DNA of 64,000 bases from Balanoglossus misakiensis. Taxonomy: Eukaryota > Hemichordata. The position numbers were made by a program, and so were the translations under genes. Of the stretch, positions 39,001 through 46,509 are shown in pieces. How positions within the stretch are numbered: the first letter of the stretch is position 1; the number at the start of each line of letters is the position of its first letter. Where the stretch lies: the NCBI GenBank assembly GCA_040954595.2, contig CM082590.2:4092001-4156000 (forward strand), read 5' to 3'. The notes beneath the pieces were generated by a model, which made no database searches, was not told the origin of the DNA, and saw nothing but the letters and a program-made list of their open reading frames with translations.

Positions 39001-40619
39001 AGTGTGTAATCAAAATATTTTGCTACTTTTCATGACCCCTTTGACCTCTGCTGACCTCATTAATTATGTGCATAGCTAATTACAGGCGCACCGATAGAGC
39101 TAGAGGTTTGGTTTTTGTTGGACATGGACCAGTATGGGATCACCATTTTTTGCCAAAATGTTGGGTGACCTCTGGTGACCTTTGACCTACTTTCGCATAT
39201 CTCAGCATCCAGAGCAGATACAGCCATGGCATTTGGTAGGATGGGACCAAAATGTAAAGCCACATTTTTGGGTCACCTGTAACACCTGCTGACCTCATTA
39301 AATATGCACATACCTAATTACAGGCGAACCGATAGAGCTAGAGTTTTGGTTTTTGTTGGACATGGACCAGTATGGGTAAAAAAAATTGCCCAAATGTTGG
39401 GTGACCTCAGGTGACCTTTGACCTACTTCACCCTATTTCAGCAGCAAAAATACACACATCCTTGTTATGTCATGAGATAATACATCCAATAGAAAATTCT
39501 GTTTCTTCTCATTCATACTGTGCATATATAATTCAAGATCAGCGCTTGGGCCCGACAATGCTGCTTGCAGCTTTAATCTTTATTTTGTCATTCTGCATGT
39601 AATATACAGAAATATACAGAGCTTCCCTCTGTAGTTTTTCTCTGTAGTACCGTAGGTACCATGAGTATGTGAGAAATAACACAATGACTTTGTTGCAGCA
39701 AAAATTGGTGTTCAAGAATGTGGTCATTAAACAATTCAATTTAACAAGAATGATATGAATAATTTTCTACCACTGCTACAAAAACCAAGTGATCATAGGT
39801 TAGCATGACATTAAACTGAGTGCGGCTGAAACACCCTTCGCTTACAATCAACATTTGTGTCACCTTGAATGAACTTGCCTACAGGTCAGAAAGGTCATTG
39901 TCTTTTGATATGGTAATTGGTATCTATGTGCTTATCAGACTCTGGAATGATTGATTATACAGTAATACAGACATAGATTGAAAACGATTGATTGTGATAA
40001 TAAAATATGACGAGCAGTTTATTACAAGTCAAATCTTTGTATGTCCAGCACAAACAACGAACAGTTTCGGGACTTTCCATGATGTTAATTGTTACAAGTT
40101 GTGTGTGCCCCCCCCCCCCCCCCCACAGTCTCTCGAATCCACACAGACACCTCACTCAGAACTCACAGATTGACTGACTGAATTCCACAGATGTTTGGAC
40201 AGTAATTGTCATGCAGAACAAATCAGAGCTTCGCGTGTAGACAAACATTTTAGGGGTACAATACACGCATAGCACAGAGCTGGTTGGAGCTGACTTGCAA
40301 TTGGAGCCCACATATATTGCCGTGTCTACAAGTTGTTGTGTGCAATGTTGAATTTCATCGACAATTTGTCAAGTTTTCACAACTGTCATTTTGCTGCAAC
40401 ATGTTCTGTCCGAGCGGTAATTTGTAAATGTTGTCCTTCAAACGTTTCAGTCCACCCGAACCATGAATAATCTCAGCAGACGGATATTTATTCTGAAACA
40501 CCTGTTGATTAGATTATGGGCGTCCATGACCAGAGGCGGAATTCTACAAACTCAGAAACTGTTGCCCGTTCAGTTCAAGGGTCACTTACCTCTGGGTCTT
40601 TATCTTCCTGAGAAGCCAT
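11688..40619 (-). CDS. Ankyrin-repeat / Roc-COR GTPase / death-domain protein (kinase-less DAPK1-like ROCO protein), 23 exons
   Basis: Seen: 23 coding exons join in one open frame of about 1272 codons, all with GT donors and AG acceptors. Exons (minus strand, 5' to 3'): 40619-40590, 31721-31623, 27778-27680, 27394-27296, 27006-26908, 26618-26520, 23621-23523, 22687-22589, 21821-21708, 19969-19871, 19727-19629, 19481-19383, 19211-19113, 18953-18855, 18711-18613, 17867-17754, 16547-16482, 16288-16169, 15792-15553, 15224-15080, 14170-14022, 13424-13248, 13064-11688. Domains: ankyrin repeats at residues 11-537, Roc GTPase about 540-750, COR about 756-1090, and a split death domain about 1126-1264. 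Family knowledge: DAPK1 and related ROCO proteins carry ankyrin-Roc-COR-death, with Roc binding GTP and the death domain making homotypic contacts in apoptosis or innate signalling. No kinase domain precedes the ankyrins here; the protein starts [10 protein letters not shown]. Inference: a cytosolic GTP-regulated scaffold or sensor. Unsure: the number of ankyrin exons used in any one transcript, and whether other first exons exist. Confidence 0.88.
13248..14170 (-). CDS. Exons 21-22: Roc-COR linker and start of COR
   Basis: Exon 21 (14170-14022, 149 bp) completes a codon with exon 20 and reads [20 protein letters not shown] and on to LRDCLNQKK, an amphipathic linker. Exon 22 (13424-13248, 177 bp) reads [20 protein letters not shown] and ends [10 protein letters not shown]. 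The HDIGE end joined to exon 23 (LLFVKK...[10 protein letters not shown]) reproduces the usual start of the COR domain, LHdiGeil.f...vvLdP.Wl. An intron of about 0.85 kb holding a large (ATAC)n tract lies upstream. Confidence 0.88.
14284..14375. mobile_element. TTAA-ended element, intron copy
   Basis: TTAACCCTTTCACCCCCAGT at the left; the right end is degraded to GGTGAAATGGTAAA. It lies between exons 20 and 21 of the ROCO gene, next to the (ATAC)n tract. Confidence 0.75.
14495..15027. repeat. (ATAC)n microsatellite, about 530 bp
   Basis: A long ACAT/ATAC tetranucleotide array with a (AC)n core at 14920-14945, in the intron between exons 20 and 21. It leaves open frames on both strands in several phases, all low complexity. 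Confidence 0.97.
15080..16288 (-). CDS. Exons 18-20: Roc GTPase domain
   Basis: Exon 18 (16288-16169) contains the P-loop GDGGVGKT (about residues 562-569) within [20 protein letters not shown]. Exon 19 (15792-15553) contains the switch II motif [17 protein letters not shown] (DFAGQ about 613-617) and the strand SILVFKATD. Exon 20 (15224-15080) contains [11 protein letters not shown], the base-recognition loop (SRADK about 693-697). DFAGQ in place of the Ras-type DTAGQ is usual in Roc domains. The stretch between P-loop and switch II is short and acidic ([13 protein letters not shown]), so the switch I region looks reduced. Exon 19 must begin at 15792; the alternative AG two bases on would open with an in-frame TGA. 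Exon 20 ends in phase 1 and exon 21 supplies the missing two bases. Confidence 0.9.
16482..17867 (-). CDS. Exons 16-17: last full ankyrin repeat and terminal half repeat
   Basis: Exon 16 (17867-17754, 114 bp) is the 38-residue repeat [20 protein letters not shown] then [18 protein letters not shown]. Exon 17 (16547-16482, 66 bp) reads [20 protein letters not shown] then IQ, a shortened C-terminal ankyrin cap. Both are phase 0. The intron between them holds a 225-bp minisatellite block. Confidence 0.9.
16857..17510. repeat. 225-bp minisatellite, block 1 (about 3 copies)
   Basis: Units start TAGGTGACAGACAGGAGTTG and repeat every 225 bp, here in the intron between exons 16 and 17. The third copy lacks about 10 bp (GCTGGAGGCC). 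Since 225 is a multiple of three, one plus-strand frame stays open for 74 codons and then stops in every unit, so it is not one long protein. The same unit forms a larger block at 20125-21460. Confidence 0.95.
17510..18560. repeat. Duplicated intronic segment (partner at 21460-22500)
   Basis: About 1 kb, including exon 16, matches 21460-22500, including exon 9, nearly base for base. An example is the shared phrase CATTGTGTGTATTT[C/T]GTCCACCATGTCAGAATG. Only scattered substitutions and small indels separate the copies. Together with the minisatellite blocks this defines a segmental duplication inside the gene. Confidence 0.9.
18613..19969 (-). CDS. Exons 10-15: six tandem ankyrin-repeat exons
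   Basis: Six 99-bp phase-0 exons (19969-19871, 19727-19629, 19481-19383, 19211-19113, 18953-18855, 18711-18613) encode repeats of the form [N/D]GNTPLH.AAGSN.EG..R followed by [13 protein letters not shown]. They recur every 242-270 bp. Exons 14 and 15 appear identical at the DNA level. The introns are about 140-170 bp and carry (AAAC)n tracts of different lengths. Exon 13 is the most distinct ([20 protein letters not shown]). The high identity implies recent duplication or ongoing gene conversion, and copy number may vary between individuals. Confidence 0.9.
20125..21460. repeat. 225-bp minisatellite, block 2 (about 6 copies)
   Basis: Six head-to-tail copies of the unit in block 1, at 97% or better identity by eye, lie in the intron between exons 9 and 10. 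Differences are mostly single transitions. The downstream flank (21460-22500) also matches the flank of block 1 (17510-18560), so the minisatellite and its surroundings were duplicated together and then expanded to different copy numbers. Confidence 0.95.
21708..22687 (-). CDS. Exons 8-9: ankyrin repeats (33 and 38 residues)
   Basis: Exon 8 (22687-22589, 99 bp) encodes [20 protein letters not shown] then [13 protein letters not shown]. Exon 9 (21821-21708, 114 bp) encodes a longer 38-residue repeat, [20 protein letters not shown] then [18 protein letters not shown], with five extra residues between the two helices. Exon 9 is nearly identical to exon 16 and marks one arm of an internal duplication. 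Both exons are phase 0. Confidence 0.9.
23523..23621 (-). CDS. Exon 7: ankyrin repeat split from its array by an insertion
   Basis: This 99-bp phase-0 exon reads [20 protein letters not shown] then [13 protein letters not shown]. It belongs to the same family as exons 3-6, and its downstream intron copy still carries the palindrome (near 23700-23736). It sits 2997 bp from exon 6 instead of about 388 bp because roughly 2.6 kb of transposon-derived DNA lies between them. Splice sites are intact (donor GTATGTG). Confidence 0.9.
23884..25510 (+). pseudogene. hAT-family transposase relic, frameshifted
   Basis: The plus strand encodes pieces of an hAT transposase in shifting frames. The piece at 23937-24170 has STDGAAVM, a hallmark of this group, and [10 protein letters not shown]. 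The piece at 24185-24532 has [10 protein letters not shown]. Two further pieces cover 24405-24662 and 24581-24874. The piece at 24867-25196 has the C-terminal dimerisation signature [20 protein letters not shown]. An acidic tail (25258-25461) and an AATAAA (25498-25503) follow. The N-terminus is missing and at least four frame breaks are present, so it cannot make a full transposase. It lies antisense inside the intron between exons 6 and 7 of the ROCO gene. Confidence 0.85.
25583..26466. mobile_element. Inverted-repeat element nested beside the hAT relic
   Basis: The left end reads TACCGTATATTCTCGCAATT followed by AAGCGCCACC. The right end, read in reverse complement, is TACCATAAATTCCTGCATTT followed by AAGCTCCACTT. 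The arms are about 31 bp and roughly three-quarters identical. No coding sequence is evident between them. This is probably a non-autonomous DNA transposon. The right end overlaps the 29-bp direct repeat. Confidence 0.5.
26520..27778 (-). CDS. Exons 3-6: four tandem ankyrin-repeat exons
   Basis: Four 99-bp exons (27778-27680, 27394-27296, 27006-26908, 26618-26520) each encode exactly one 33-residue ankyrin repeat, with [17 protein letters not shown] and close variants. All begin and end in phase 0, so any one can be gained, lost or skipped without a frame change. They are spaced 384-388 bp apart, and the introns between them are near-copies, each carrying a palindrome ending in GTTAACAACAAGAAATGAAT. 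The first ([10 protein letters not shown]) is the most divergent. The regular spacing shows that exon and intron were duplicated together. Confidence 0.9.
26697..27512. repeat. Recurrent 37-bp perfect palindrome in ankyrin introns
   Basis: At 26697-26733 two 17-base arms (AATATTCATTTCTTGTT and its complement) flank a 3-base loop, AAC. The same palindrome is found in the neighbouring introns near 27085-27121 and 23700-23736. A copy near 27474-27510 has two mismatches in one arm. It is part of the unit that was duplicated with the ankyrin exons. Confidence 0.9.
28045..28789. mobile_element. hAT-like non-autonomous element (CAGGCCTCGA ends)
   Basis: The left end is CAGGCCTCGATAATT and the right end, reversed, is CAGGCCTCGAAATT. 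Sub-terminal GGCAAGTG motifs occur in both orientations. AATGGT lies on both sides (28039-28044 and 28790-28795) as a likely target duplication, shorter than the 8 bp typical of hAT. No transposase is present. It lies in the intron between exons 2 and 3. Confidence 0.65.
29100..29910. repeat. Dispersed non-coding repeat (partner at 4680-5590)
   Basis: The second copy of the family, in the intron between exons 2 and 3. It ends with a short CATACATCCATACAGAC tract and CCCATGGTATATTACATACC. Confidence 0.7.
30063..30379. mobile_element. Foldback element with GGGCAACAGTGTATTT arms (copy 2)
   Basis: ACACACCATGCAGCGAACCC starts the element. Inverted arms, GGGCAACAGTGTATTTTTGA and its complement, flank a CACCAAAACAAGACTGTTTT core. 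It is closely related to 296-600 at the left end of the window. Confidence 0.75.
30658..31111. mobile_element. Inverted-repeat element, about 450 bp
   Basis: ACAGTGCAGCTTAGGAATAG at the left recurs in reverse complement at 31080-31105, giving arms of about 35 bp. The inside has repeated phrases AACACTGGGTCA and GCCAGGGCCAACAGATTCAC (two copies). Non-coding. It lies in the intron between exons 2 and 3. Confidence 0.7.
31623..31721 (-). CDS. Exon 2: first ankyrin repeat
   Basis: This 99-bp phase-0 exon encodes 33 residues: [20 protein letters not shown] followed by [13 protein letters not shown]. It has the N-terminal ankyrin pattern (AAR.GD...I..LI..G.DVN). The acceptor is TTACAG at 31722-31727 and the donor is GTAAGTG. 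It lies alone between two large introns of about 8.9 and 3.8 kb, unlike the clustered later repeats. The residues at the TPLH position (YYRYW side) are atypical, as expected for a capping repeat. Confidence 0.85.
32418..33640. repeat. GGGCCCAAGCGC hairpins upstream of the intron-1 array
   Basis: Near-perfect hairpins of AGGGCCCAAGCGC, a 5-6 base loop, and GCGCTTGGGCCCT occur around 32420-32450 and twice in a row at 33527-33610, each followed by ATTGGTTTCGTTGGGGTTTT. A half unit is at 33494-33520. The same GCTTGGGCCCG phrase closes every unit of the 1.4-kb array, so these look like repeated end structures of the same element. Confidence 0.85.
33631..39580. repeat. Four tandem copies of a 1.4-1.7 kb repeat in intron 1
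   Basis: Units begin in a CTTT-rich stretch with CTCTAGATCTCAGACAC (about 33631, 35055, 36729, 38153) and end GGACAATGCTGCTTGCAGCT. The second unit is about 250 bp longer because of an internal duplication near 36190-36440. Each has smaller internal repeats such as ATGGCGGCCATATTGGATTT and TGACCTTTGACCTACTT. Several 60-110 codon open frames recur between units, but they shift and share no protein signature, so I regard the array as non-coding mobile or satellite DNA. The fourth copy is the most diverged. Confidence 0.9.
40590..40619 (-). CDS. Exon 1 (start codon exon) of the ankyrin-ROCO gene
   Basis: Thirty bases encode [10 protein letters not shown] and end in phase 0 before a strong donor, GTAAGTG, at 40589. 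I chose this ATG because the next exon (31721-31623) begins in phase 0 with an ankyrin-like helix and has no upstream in-frame start of its own. Short charged leaders before an ankyrin array are common. The link to exon 2 crosses an 8.9-kb intron and rests only on matching phase and splice sites, so it is less certain than the rest of the model. Confidence 0.65.
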
Positions 40620-40860
40620 TGTTATATGTCATTAACATTGCCTTGGCATCCATTCACAAATTACATCATTTAGCACCCGTCTTTGTTCGAACGTCCAGTT
40701 ATATAACTCCAGGTTGGACAAGTGAAACTTCTTTGGTTCCAAGATGGCGTCGTCTTGTCACGTGATTTAGGAGGAAATGGACTACTTCAAATAAATGAGG
40801 GACAGGGGGGAACAGACTACTAATTTTGAACCCCGGTGGGGCACTCACTTTAAGGCCTCG
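40620..40860 (-). promoter_or_regulatory. Likely promoter region of the ankyrin-ROCO gene
   Basis: The stretch just upstream of the start exon contains AAGATGGCG (40741-40749), the core of the YY1-type site often found at animal transcription starts, and a CACGTG E-box beside it (around 40758-40763). No TATA box is evident. The AAGATGGCG reads on the plus strand, where its ATG opens only an eight-codon frame, so it looks like a binding site rather than a gene start. A transcription start here is inferred from position, not shown. Confidence 0.35.
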
Positions 40861-43070
40861 TCTAGACTTTTGACACACCGATTTTGGATAGAATGAAGTC
40901 TTTTGACCAGTATTAAACTGAAGGACGACTTTTGAAGCCGGATTTTGACCGACAAATGAGTTTGTGTTTTGGAGTTTTTACAGCTGAGTCTCCCCCGGGG
41001 TGTTTACGCTGCAAAGAAAAAACAGAATGTTCCGGTTATAATCTTGTTGTTAAATGAAAAATCAGAATTTGCTAACAAAACTTATTTAGTTTCTATCATA
41101 TTAGTAGCAAGCTACTCTCCCTTAATAAATCCATGAGCTTTAACCTTTTGGGGTCACGAAATTCATTTTCTAACTGTGTGAATATTTAATTCAGGTCAAA
41201 CAGATTGTATGAAATGAAGTATATACATTTGTACACATATTATAAACCCTATAAGTATGATTGTATATGCAAGTTTTAACCAGATAAACAACGGAACATG
41301 GCGGCCACTACGGGAAAATGCAAAATTCAATGAAAACAGTGCATTCCCCTCTTTGAAACTTTATCAACAAAGCATATTTCACTTCGAAAATTTGCCGAAC
41401 ACTTTGAAATAGTCCGTAGGCTTACTGTTGCAATTATGGTGAGAGAATTGTCTGTTGAATTGAAAGTCTCTGAAAGTCTGAACAGAAAGACGAGCAAGAA
41501 GACAAATTAGAAGAGCCCAGAAAAGGATCGAGTATGAACTTCATTGCAAACCAAACATTGTCACATTCATTGTACATTATAATGTTTGAATAAAAGTGCC
41601 TTGCACAAGGGCACAACATCTTGGCCATGAAGTCACGTGACCATTCTCAAATAGAAAATCCATGGCCTGATGGCCATGTCCATGTCTGACCACTAGGCCT
41701 AGATGTCTCCTTTAATGTATTTCATCTATGGATGTTTTACTATTTCAAATTGAAGTTGTGTCATTTCCACTCAGAAGTCAAATAATGAAGCGACTTGTTA
41801 GAATTTGTCCTCTCTCGTATACTGGTTATCTTCATCTTGATTGTGTGCTGAAATATTATGAGGGATTTTATTCTGAAAATTGTCACAAGAAGCCAAAGCT
41901 TCCCTTTATTTTCTTCTTAGCGACTATGGTCGATTTATTTCCATAGTGTGTCACATTCCAATGGAATGAATTGTCTCTCTCCCCATGAAAGAACATCTAG
42001 GCCCCTTAGGATACCAAATGATGACTCCCTGAGTACTTAACTCAGTGCCAATTCTTCAAACATCCAAAGGATAATTAGCCTGATAGTAGTTTTCTCTATA
42101 ATCAAAATCACTTGCAACTACAACACAACCATGAACTGTTACACAGAAAAGAACTTGCTTCTCTTTTTCTTTCTTTACAGGGTGCGAGGTGAACCAGTCA
42201 CAAATCAACATCGTAACCAGGGCAACTTCCCATTTCATGTCAAAGGTCATACTTCTATCGTCTGCTCGCATTAATAGTGATGTTTTGTCTGTTTGGGGGG
42301 GGGGCGATTTCTGAGGGAGACTACACTTTCTACATGCTCAATCTTGAAGGTAGCTGTGCTGTGATTGGTTATCTACACATTTGTCTCAGTAGGCAACCAA
42401 TCAAAGCACGGTTTACTTTCCAGGAGTTGAGTGAACTGAAGTGGGTTTGCTTTCAATACGTGGGTTGTTTCCACAAAAATCAGTCCTCAAAACACTTCCA
42501 TGCTTTTTTGAATTAAAGTGTACGCAAAGTCTATTTGAAAAAACAAAGAAGATTTTCATCACCTTGGTTTCATAAAAAAATCAATAATGTTCACCATGGA
42601 TTTAACACAGATTAGCGGCCATCTTGAATTTCAAATTTGAGACAATTTTGTCATTTAAATTTTTTACGATGAATAATGATCTGTTTTCTCAATTTGTAGA
42701 GAGAATTATCTGAAGTTGTATTCAGGAAAATATGAACTCAATTTTCAGACTGATTTTGAAGGCACATGTTAAAACTAGTTCATGTCTTGTATTGCAATAA
42801 TTTGGCGGCCCATGTTCCACTCTGGGGAAAAAATGCCAACAAAGGAGACACACATATACACAAAAGATTGCAAAAGTAAACAATTTATTTTAAAAACATC
42901 AAGGATTAAAATACACATAAAAATCCTTCTGGCAGTGAAAAAGCAGTAAAAGATTCAATTCTCAAGTCTTCATTAAAAGATATCTAAAATCTGCAGTTGA
43001 TGAAACTGCATTGCAAAGGATTGGTAAAATTTGTAATATTCATATCCAAAACGAGGTCATACATGGAAAA
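40860..43070. other. No gene recognised
   Basis: AT-rich DNA upstream of the ROCO gene. A G-run lies at 42294-42304. Open frames are short and without signature. Confidence 0.55.
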
Positions 43071-43076
43071 AAACAT

Positions 43077-43165
43077 TTAACCCTTTCACCCCCTTTACCT
43101 CTTCAGAGGTTCAACCCTACATAGAAAACAACAGGTTTGGACTGAACCATTGTTGTGAAAGGGTA
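43077..43165. mobile_element. TTAA-ended element, diverged copy
   Basis: Begins TTAACCCTTTCACCCCCTTT and ends GTTGTGAAAGGGTAC. The middle TTTGGACTGAACCAT is conserved. Confidence 0.75.
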
Positions 43166-43554
43166 CAAAGCACCCCTGTTTCCACAAAACATAAGTTGTG
43201 ATCTGTGAAAATCAACGAGATTTCATTGGCAGGCTCCTGTAAGCTTCGCAGACTGTTACTTTAAAATTGTCATTAATAAAATTGGACTTGCAGGGCAATC
43301 ACACGCTGACCATCAAATTCAGTGTAACTTTCATTAAGGATGTACAACTGATAAAAGTGAAAGTTGTTGTCATTTTTATGGAAGATTTTAAGTTGCCAAG
43401 GCTTTTCTAAGTGTACCAACAATCTGTAACAAAATATAGGGGTCACTGTGCTTGTTTTTGAAATACAAAGCTGTGAATTTAATCAAACTAAAAAACAGCT
43501 GAGTAAGCTTTTTTTACCAATGGGTGTCTATGGGCCAAAAAAAAGTTATTTCAA

Positions 43555-43965
43555 AATTGAGTGTGTGCATGGTGACCACAATATTTTGTTTGAGTTCTGA
43601 TTTTAATTTCCCTGAAATGACGATAGTAGAAGTGCGTTTTCCGGGAATTCTCAATGTAATCCTCTGGGAGAGACATATTCCATGTGCTCCAAGTTTGCAT
43701 GGTGACCACAATATTTCGTTTGAGTTCTGATTTTAATTTCCATGAAATGACGATAGTAGAAGCGCGTTATCTGGTAATTCTCAATGAAATCCTCTGGGAG
43801 AGACATATTCCATATGCTCCAAGTTTGCATGGTGACCACAATATTTTGTTTGAGTTCTGATTTTAATTTCCATGAAATGACGATAGTAGAAGCGCGTTAT
43901 CTGGTAATTCTCAATGAAATCCTCTGGGAGAGACATATTCCATATGCTCCAAGTGTGCGTATGTC
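43555..43965. repeat. 130-bp tandem repeat, 3 copies
   Basis: GCATGGTGACCACAATATTT returns at 43568, 43698 and 43828. The second and third copies are nearly identical and the first is diverged. Non-coding. Confidence 0.93.
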
Positions 43966-44254
43966 CTTAACTGACCATCAGCACCAATGCTGCAATAGAA
44001 CATAAATTTATGGTTAGAAATTGAGCATTTCAGACCCTAATTGCTCTAGCCCTGGACTGGTCATTAATTCAACAGATATTAAAAACTATAAGTATATTGT
44101 CTATAAACACCGAGAAATTGACAACTACCAATGTTCTAGAGACCAAAAATAGATTTAAGGGGACCACTTGCTTGCAAGGCTGGTTCATTTAAAGTCCCAA
44201 CTTGCTGCTATTTCTTGCAATATTTTCGATTTACTTCAAACTGTGAACAGGCCA

Positions 44255-44620
44255 TTTAAAGGGTCAAAATCTCTCCCTCACTGCCATTTTTCCATCAATT
44301 ATGTTTGATATAAGACGCCGCTTATATTAAAGTAAATGTGTATATGTAGTGAATGAATGTTCAACCACACACAACTTCCATCCCACTTGTATGATATGAG
44401 GGTAAAATTTGGCCCAAAATGAATAAATGGTGGAGAACGATTTTTCATTTTGGTCAATTTTTTCACTCCTGTGTCTACAAGCGGGATGGAAATTGTATGT
44501 CCTGTTTGTAGGATGAGAGTAAAAATGTCACCAAAATGAATAAACGGTAAACACTGATTATTCATTTTATCGAGGGTTTCACTCTGCTCGTGTAAGTTGT
44601 GTGTGGAAGTTATTTCGATT
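44255..44620. mobile_element. Partial copy of the 3.6-kb foldback element
   Basis: The left end (TTTAAAGGGTCAAAATCTCT) and the following ATCAATTATGTTTGATATAA match the full copy. The central ACACAACTTCCATCCCACTT block is present, but the second half is rearranged and the closing TTTGTCC arm is missing. Confidence 0.75.
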
Positions 44621-44818
44621 TTGTTGATCAACTGAAATGAATTTCATTTGGCCAGGCTATGTATATCATCCCCACAAGTCTCGAGGATGTACTGTTACTC
44701 AGGGGTCATGAAAGTGGCCTATTCAATTTACTGACACTGTAATGCAATGCAAGTGAATGGGCGTATTCATCTGAATGTTTCTGTTCAAAACTTCTACAAC
44801 CAGATACACAGGACTTAC

Positions 44819-44941
44819 CTCCATACGGACCACCGCTCTGACGACCACCGCCACCGTTGCCTCTCATTGGTCCATAATTTGACTGTCCACTGGCATAATT
44901 GCTTCCAAAGTCATTGTAGTTTCCACCACAGTTGCCATACC
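44819..44941 (-). CDS. Glycine-rich exon of an hnRNP A/B-type RNA-binding protein
   Basis: The exon encodes GYGNCGGNYNDFGSNYASGQ then SNYGPMRGNGGGGRQSGGPY and GG, ending at a good donor, GGAG|GTAAGTCC. The acceptor is AAATGAAAG at 44942-44950. The NYNDFG, SNYGPM and GGPYGG order is that of the glycine-rich tail of vertebrate hnRNP A2/B1 and A3, which packages and transports RNA in the nucleus. At 123 bp with the same phase (1) on both sides, it could be skipped without a frame change; as I recall, the equivalent human exon is alternatively spliced. I find no RNA-recognition exons nearby and no last exon, so this is either one exon of a widely spread gene or an orphan copy. Confidence 0.6.
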
Positions 44942-45029
44942 CTTTCATTTAGGAAAAAACAATAGAAAACGCATTATCATAACAATAGTGCTATGCAAAA
45001 TACCTTGAATTGTTTTACCTGTTGAAAAA

Positions 45030-45228
45030 ACTCAAGAAAATGAATATCAGTCTCTACCATTTATGCATTTTGGACCAGATTTTACTCTCAACTCTCATAT
45101 CATACAAGTGGGATGGAAGTTGTGTGTGGTTGAACGTTCATATATTACATATACACATGTACAGTGTCGTGTATCAAACATAATTTATGGGAAAAAAGGG
45201 CAGCGAAAGAGAGACTTTGTCCCTTTAA
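45030..45228. mobile_element. Right-half copy of the foldback element
   Basis: Starts in the central segment (ATGAATATCAGTCTCTACCA) and ends GAGACTTTGTCCCTTTAA. The left arm is absent. Confidence 0.75.
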
Positions 45229-45929
45229 TGTTCAGTCAATCTAGACAAGAGGGGCCCAAAGTTAAGGGACTTTCAAAAATTGGACTTTATAGATAGGTGG
45301 CCTTTATAGACGGGTTGATTAATATACATGTTTATATAAAAATCTTGGAAATGACGAAATTCTACAGCCAAATTCAGATTCGAATACACACCTTGAAATG
45401 GTTGGCTGCCTGTTTCAATCAAACATCAGTATCCAAGATTTGTACTCCAACAATTTGGCTGTGAAGTGCAGCCATGTTGAACAAGACACAAGCCTTCTCA
45501 AAAGAGGATGATGTCATACCTATACAAAATAAGAAAAATACAAGATTGAATCATTCATATGGATTACATTATGTTGTCATTAGGCTCGCAAAATTAACAT
45601 GTGCTGTTCAGATCAGTACCATACTGTTAAAGAGTGATGAGGAATGATCAGATTAATTATTTTTGGATTTAATTTATATTTCTTGTGGTGGCTGGAAACA
45701 CAGTTTACACAGTAGAAAAAACTTTACAGTGAAAGAGTTTTAAACTGCGCCCTGTCCAATTATACCATGGAAGTTTTTGAGTGAGATGTGATCTACCAGT
45801 GGTTGGGTATACTTAGACAACAAGATTATCAAGTGAACAAAAAGCAATAAAAATCCCATGTAGTGTTTCATATCTCTTTGAAATATAGTAGAAGGAGGTC
45901 GTGTAACCTATTTCTCACAACTTTTTGGT

Positions 45930-46509
45930 TTAACCCTTTCACCCCCAGTTCCCACTATGGAGGTCAAACTTTATCATAGAAAACAATGGGTTTGGACTGC
46001 ACCATGGTGGTGAAAGCTCATGTAACCTAGGCTATTTCTCACAACTTTTTGGTTTAACCCTTTCACCCCCAGTTCCCACTATAGAGGTCCAACTTTATCA
46101 TAGAAAACAATGGGTTTGGACTGAACCATGGTGGTGAAAGCTCATGTAACCTAGGCTATTTCTCACAACTTTTTGGTTTAACCCTTTCACCCCCAGTTCC
46201 CACTATAGAGGTCCAACTTTATCATAGAAAACAATGGGTTTGGACTGAACCATGGTGGTGAAAGCTCATGTAACCTTTTTCTCACAACTTTTTGGTTTAA
46301 CCCTTTCACCCCCAGTTCCCACTATAGAGGTCCAACTTTATCATAGAAAACAATGGGTTTGGACTGAACCATGGTGGTGAAAGCTCATGTAACCTTTTTC
46401 TCACAACTTTTTGGTTTAACCCTTTCACCCCCAGTTCCCACTATAGAGGTCCAACTTTATCATAGAAAACAATGGGTTTGGACTGAACCATGGTGGTGAA
46501 AGGGTTTAA
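45930..46509. repeat. Tandem amplification of the TTAA-ended element (5 copies)
   Basis: Five copies of TTAACCCTTTCACCCCCAGT...CCATGGTGGTGAAAG follow each other every 118-124 bp, joined by CTCATGTAACCT...TCTCACAACTTTTTGG. Only the last has the complete right end, GAAAGGGTTTAA. The linker shows that the element was multiplied with its flank, by local duplication rather than repeated insertion. Confidence 0.9.

Noticed and set aside
40085-40155. Proline-rich frame over a poly-C run
   Set aside because: The frame is created by a homopolymer run, with no surrounding splice or domain evidence.
44706-44948. An 80-codon single-exon Gly-rich protein
   Set aside because: The Gly-rich part stops exactly at a GTAAGT donor; the residues beyond it do not match the family and are read-through into the intron.
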